64,000 nt of DNA. Source: Crocinitomicaceae bacterium. Its GTDB lineage: Bacteria; Bacteroidota; Bacteroidia; Flavobacteriales_D; Crocinitomicaceae. Positions 61,013-64,000 of this stretch are shown piece by piece. Each line of letters opens with the position of its first letter. The stretch's first letter is position 1. Position numbers and translations under genes: made by a program. The stretch spans positions 186,001 through 250,000 of the forward strand of contig JAQWYK010000039.1 of the NCBI GenBank assembly GCA_029254025.1, in the 5' to 3' direction. The notes below the pieces were generated by a model. The model was not told the DNA's origin. It saw only the letters and a list, made by a program, of their open reading frames with translations, and made no database searches.

Positions 61013-62680
61013 ATGAGGATTTCTCTAGTAACAGTTGTTTTTTTTGGCTGTATTCAATTCTATTTTTCCCAAGGTTCCATTTCTGGAAACATTGAAACGA
61101 TTTACCAATATTTAGTTACAGATACCTTGATTGGTGCAGATCAACCAGCGGAGAAATCGTTGGTAAACTCATATGCAAACATCAATTATCGAAACCAAGG
61201 CTTTAAAGCGGGGGTTCGTATGGAGGCATATATGCCACATATCTTAGGTTATCCTGACCGTTTTGATGGAGCAGGGTTGGGATATCGTTACTTCGGCTAT
61301 GAGAATGAGCTGGTAGATGTTACTTTCGGCAATTTCTACGACCAGTTTGGATCAGGATTAATTTTTCGTTCGTATGAAGACAGAGCACTTGGACTAGACA
61401 ATATGATGAATGGTTTCCGCGTTAAGTTGAAGCCATTTAAAGGCGTCGTACTTCGTGTAAATTATGGAAGACAGCGCTTTTCATTTTCCGAAGGCAGCAA
61501 TATTTATAGTCCTGCATTAGTGAGAGCACTTGATGCAGAGTTCAACCTGAATGAGTGGTTTCCAAAAATGGAAGAGAAAAACGTACGATTATCTGTAGCG
61601 GGTTCTTTTGTTTCCAAATATCAAAAAGACAATAACCCAAAATTCATTTTACCGGAAAATACAGGTTCTTATGGCGGTCGCTTTGATTTTGGGTACAAAA
61701 AGTTTTTCCTAAATGCAGAATACGTTATTAAAGAACAAGATCCTTCTCAAGACAATGGATATATCTATAATTATGGAAAAGGGATTTTAATTAACGCAGG
61801 GTATTCACAAAAAGGATTCGGTGTTTTATTATCTGCAAAATCAATAGATAATATGAGTTTCCGCAGTGATCGTGATGCTGCATTACAAGATTTACAGATT
61901 GGTTTTATTCCACCATTAACAAAGACGCACACATATAACTTGGTAGCAACGCTGTATCCTTATGCTTCACAGCCTAACGGGGAAGTTGCTTTTCAAGGAG
62001 ATATTTTTTACAAATTTAAAAGAGGTTCTTATTTGGGCGGGAAATATGGGACAGACTTAGCGCTTAACTATTCGACTGCCTATGCCCCTATTCAAAACAC
62101 TTCTTCTATTCCTGCAGGGGATTCGTCACGTGTGATGTATAATTCAACTCTTTTTGATAAAAGCTCGTTAATCTATTGGAGAGACATTAATGTTACTGTA
62201 GAGAAGAAATTCACGAAGAACTTTAAAATGAAGTGGAATTATTTCAATTTGGTATTCAATAATGACATTATTAAACTTACGAGTGCCAATGGAAAGGTAC
62301 AATCACATATAGCGGTGATAGAAGGAGAATATAAAATCAACAAAAAGCACTCTATTCGTGCCGAGCTCCAGGGGTTATGGACAGTAGACGATTATATCAA
62401 TAATTTCGATCCAGATAGAGGGAATTGGGCTACTGCAGTAGTGGAATATACCGTTTCTCCGGATTGGTATTTTAGCCTTGTGTTTCAATCCAATTACGGA
62501 AATCCAGTGGAAGCAGATCGCATAAATTACCCGATTGCAATTATTGGAAAAATTTGGGGTGCTACACGATTACAATTAGCGTATGGAAGACAAAACGAAG
62601 GGTTATTTTGTGTAGGAGGGGTTTGTAGATTTGTACCTGCTTCAAATGGTCTCACAGTTTCATTCACACATAGTTTTTAA
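61013..62680 (+). CDS. DUF6029-like outer-membrane beta-barrel protein
   Basis: 555 residues. Signal peptide 1-20 (ending YFSQ). The remainder is amphipathic beta-strand throughout, with family-like segments GSISGNIETIYQYL, NYRNQGFKAGVRMEAYMPH, GNFYDQFGSGLIFRSYEDR and a C-terminal TVSFTHSF that ends in Phe, as expected of a barrel protein. DUF6029 is a Bacteroidota family of unknown function. The ATG at 61013 is used; a GTG one codon upstream is an alternative. It lies in a row with TlpA and Omp28-like genes and may be expressed with them. Confidence 0.83.
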   Translation: MRISLVTVVFFGCIQFYFSQGSISGNIETIYQYLVTDTLIGADQPAEKSLVNSYANINYRNQGFKAGVRMEAYMPHILGYPDRFDGAGLGYRYFGYENELVDVTFGNFYDQFGSGLIFRSYEDRALGLDNMMNGFRVKLKPFKGVVLRVNYGRQRFSFSEGSNIYSPALVRALDAEFNLNEWFPKMEEKNVRLSVAGSFVSKYQKDNNPKFILPENTGSYGGRFDFGYKKFFLNAEYVIKEQDPSQDNGYIYNYGKGILINAGYSQKGFGVLLSAKSIDNMSFRSDRDAALQDLQIGFIPPLTKTHTYNLVATLYPYASQPNGEVAFQGDIFYKFKRGSYLGGKYGTDLALNYSTAYAPIQNTSSIPAGDSSRVMYNSTLFDKSSLIYWRDINVTVEKKFTKNFKMKWNYFNLVFNNDIIKLTSANGKVQSHIAVIEGEYKINKKHSIRAELQGLWTVDDYINNFDPDRGNWATAVVEYTVSPDWYFSLVFQSNYGNPVEADRINYPIAIIGKIWGATRLQLAYGRQNEGLFCVGGVCRFVPASNGLTVSFTHSF

Positions 62681-62689
62681 ATTTTGTTT

Positions 62690-63625
62690 ATGAAAGCAAC
62701 GTTTTTAGTAAGTATCGTATTGGGCTTTTTAATGTTATCCACATTCACAAATTGTGATAAAGTTGAAAACCCTTATCCAGAACAATATGCTATTGATACA
62801 ACCTTATACCCTGGTTTGTGGGCGGATTATTTAAGTAATGAATATCCTGTGTTTACTCAAAACACGAATACACTTCGCAACGCATTAATTGAAGATTATA
62901 CCGGACATAAATGCAACAACTGTCCGAATGCAGCTATCATTGCGCACGATATTGAAGTAGCGAATCCTGGACGAGCGTTTGTCGCCTCGATTCATGCCGC
63001 CCCTTCTGCAACTGGAACATCTTCCTTCCAATCATTTGATCCAACAGCGAGTTCATTTTATACCGATCATACAAACCCAGAAGGACGCCAATATGGAATT
63101 GAATTTCAAAATGGATTTAATTTCTTTGCTAACCCCCAAGGAACTGTAAGTCGTAAAATTGTCGACAACAAGATGTTTGACTTATCTGGTACTTGGCAAT
63201 CACGCACTGCCACTATTCTTGCAGATACTGATTTAAAAGTGAATCTTCAATCTGAAGTAAATTTCTACACGTCAACCAATGGTGGGTTTTTGCATGTTGA
63301 AGTTGAAAAGTTGACAGCAGACCCTATTACCATGAATGCAGTGGTATATGTGATTGAGAAATCCCTAATTGATTGGCAAGTAATGCCAAATAACAGCTAT
63401 AATGAGTTCTACGAGCATGAGTCTAGACACATCGGATGCATTGACAACTTAGCAATGGGTCGCTCCGTGTTTTCTCAAGCGTCTTCTTCAGGGGAAAAAG
63501 TAATGTTAGATTATTCCTATAAAATTCCTGCAGGTTATACCAAAGAAGACCTCCATTTTTTGATTTACGTATACGATACTGAAACATATGAGGTTTTACA
63601 GGTAATTAAGCAAGAAATTCAATAG
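62690..63625 (+). CDS. Omp28-related outer-membrane lipoprotein with CxxC motif
   Basis: 311 residues. An N-terminal hydrophobic signal ends in TFTNC (C22), a degenerate lipobox. The typical segment NALIEDYTGHKCNNCPNAAIIAHDIE follows, with CNNC (C75, C78) in a thioredoxin-like position, then a beta-rich domain (IMSHTNPEGRQYGI-like region, TYEVLQVIKQEI at the end). Omp28-related proteins of Bacteroidota have a thioredoxin fold and sit at the outer membrane. It begins nine bases after the DUF6029 stop, so the two are likely translated together. Confidence 0.87.
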   Translation: MKATFLVSIVLGFLMLSTFTNCDKVENPYPEQYAIDTTLYPGLWADYLSNEYPVFTQNTNTLRNALIEDYTGHKCNNCPNAAIIAHDIEVANPGRAFVASIHAAPSATGTSSFQSFDPTASSFYTDHTNPEGRQYGIEFQNGFNFFANPQGTVSRKIVDNKMFDLSGTWQSRTATILADTDLKVNLQSEVNFYTSTNGGFLHVEVEKLTADPITMNAVVYVIEKSLIDWQVMPNNSYNEFYEHESRHIGCIDNLAMGRSVFSQASSSGEKVMLDYSYKIPAGYTKEDLHFLIYVYDTETYEVLQVIKQEIQ

Positions 63626-64000
63626 TGGTAGCACAAGGAATCAAGATATATTTAGTTAGATTTTATCTTATTTTATTAAGTATTGGAATTATTGTCTGCT
63701 CATATGCTCAGGATACTCTTTATATTAATAGAGATACAACTTCTATTGCATCGATTTCTTTTCAAAAAGCTGCATTTAATTTGGATACCAATTTTCAAAG
63801 AAGAAATGCAGTATTGGATTTTCCAGAAAACACACTGATTGAATTTGTGGTTGCCAATAATGATACAATTCCTCACGAGGTGATGTTGCCCGATGGTTCA
63901 TCGCCGTTCCTACTGCAACCTAATGCCTATCAACTGGTTCAAATTTCTTCATTGCCATATGGTACGTTCGCTGTTCAGTCCCTGACTTCACAAGGAGCTT
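63625..64000 (+). CDS. Exported protein with cupredoxin-like start, N-terminal fragment
   Basis: 125 codons before the window ends. The GTG at 63625 overlaps the TAG of the Omp28 gene by one base (TAGTG). The N-terminus is a signal peptide (FYLILLSIGIIVCSYAQ) after which comes a beta-rich stretch (TLIEFVVANNDTIPHEVMLPDG) like the first strands of a cupredoxin or multicopper oxidase domain. The copper ligands would be beyond the window. The domain assignment is a guess. Confidence 0.6.
   Translation, partial: MVAQGIKIYLVRFYLILLSIGIIVCSYAQDTLYINRDTTSIASISFQKAAFNLDTNFQRRNAVLDFPENTLIEFVVANNDTIPHEVMLPDGSSPFLLQPNAYQLVQISSLPYGTFAVQSLTSQGA

Overview
The window looks like chromosome from a marine or freshwater Flavobacteriales bacterium (Bacteroidota), most likely of the Crocinitomicaceae/Cryomorphaceae type. 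This rests on gldH and sprA (gliding and type IX secretion, T9SS), six proteins with T9SS sorting tails, an alternative complex III operon, a class of Bacteroidota-specific families (DUF6029, Omp28-like, SPOR, long PurF paralogue) and repeated TAnnTTTG promoter boxes, the -7 element of the Bacteroidota housekeeping sigma factor. The family or genus is inference. I saw no rRNA, tRNA, CRISPR array, prophage or insertion sequence.

Layout. 1-6.7 kb: end of an outer-membrane barrel gene, gldH and a PSP1/RicT-like gene (with an in-frame stop before a coding-looking tail), a SUFU-domain protein, an EamA transporter, a coiled-coil secreted protein, and a cytochrome c/copper-monooxygenase-like T9SS protein. 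6.8-16.6 kb: comEC, a thioredoxin-fold exported protein, an ECF sigma factor overlapping an anti-sigma-like protein that ends in a T9SS type B domain, a dksA-like/lspA/VOC operon, nitroreductase, YqhD-like alcohol dehydrogenase, a GNAT-like protein and a SPOR protein. 16.9-29.1 kb: one long respiratory operon, actABCDEF-coxBA, closed by a strong terminator. 29.1-40.3 kb: ruvB, a roughly 700-base gap, a PurF paralogue, histidine kinase, gpmI, a lamin-tail T9SS protein, and a lipoprotein/TPR pair. 40.3-47.5 kb: Crp/Fnr regulator, an ECF sigma/small membrane protein/Spy-like/di-heme peroxidase cluster, metF and small exported or house-keeping genes. 47.5-57.8 kb: maeB-ruvA-sprA on the minus strand. 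58.0-64 kb: T9SS cargo and a run of thiol-redox envelope genes (secreted CxxC protein, TlpA, DUF6029 barrel, Omp28-like CxxC lipoprotein, and the start of a further exported protein).

How it fits together. The act-cox operon should move electrons from menaquinol through ActB/ActA/ActE hemes to a CuA-containing aa3-type oxidase. LspA processes the lipoproteins (GldH, ActE, others), and SprA is the outer-membrane channel through which the T9SS cargo encoded here leaves the cell. Nothing here is clearly a wholly new system. The best leads are the PHM-like copper protein fused to a heme domain, the membrane anti-sigma-like protein with a T9SS type B tail, the helix-hairpin-helix tail on ActC, the RicT tail interrupted by a stop, and the 58.9-64 kb envelope redox cluster.
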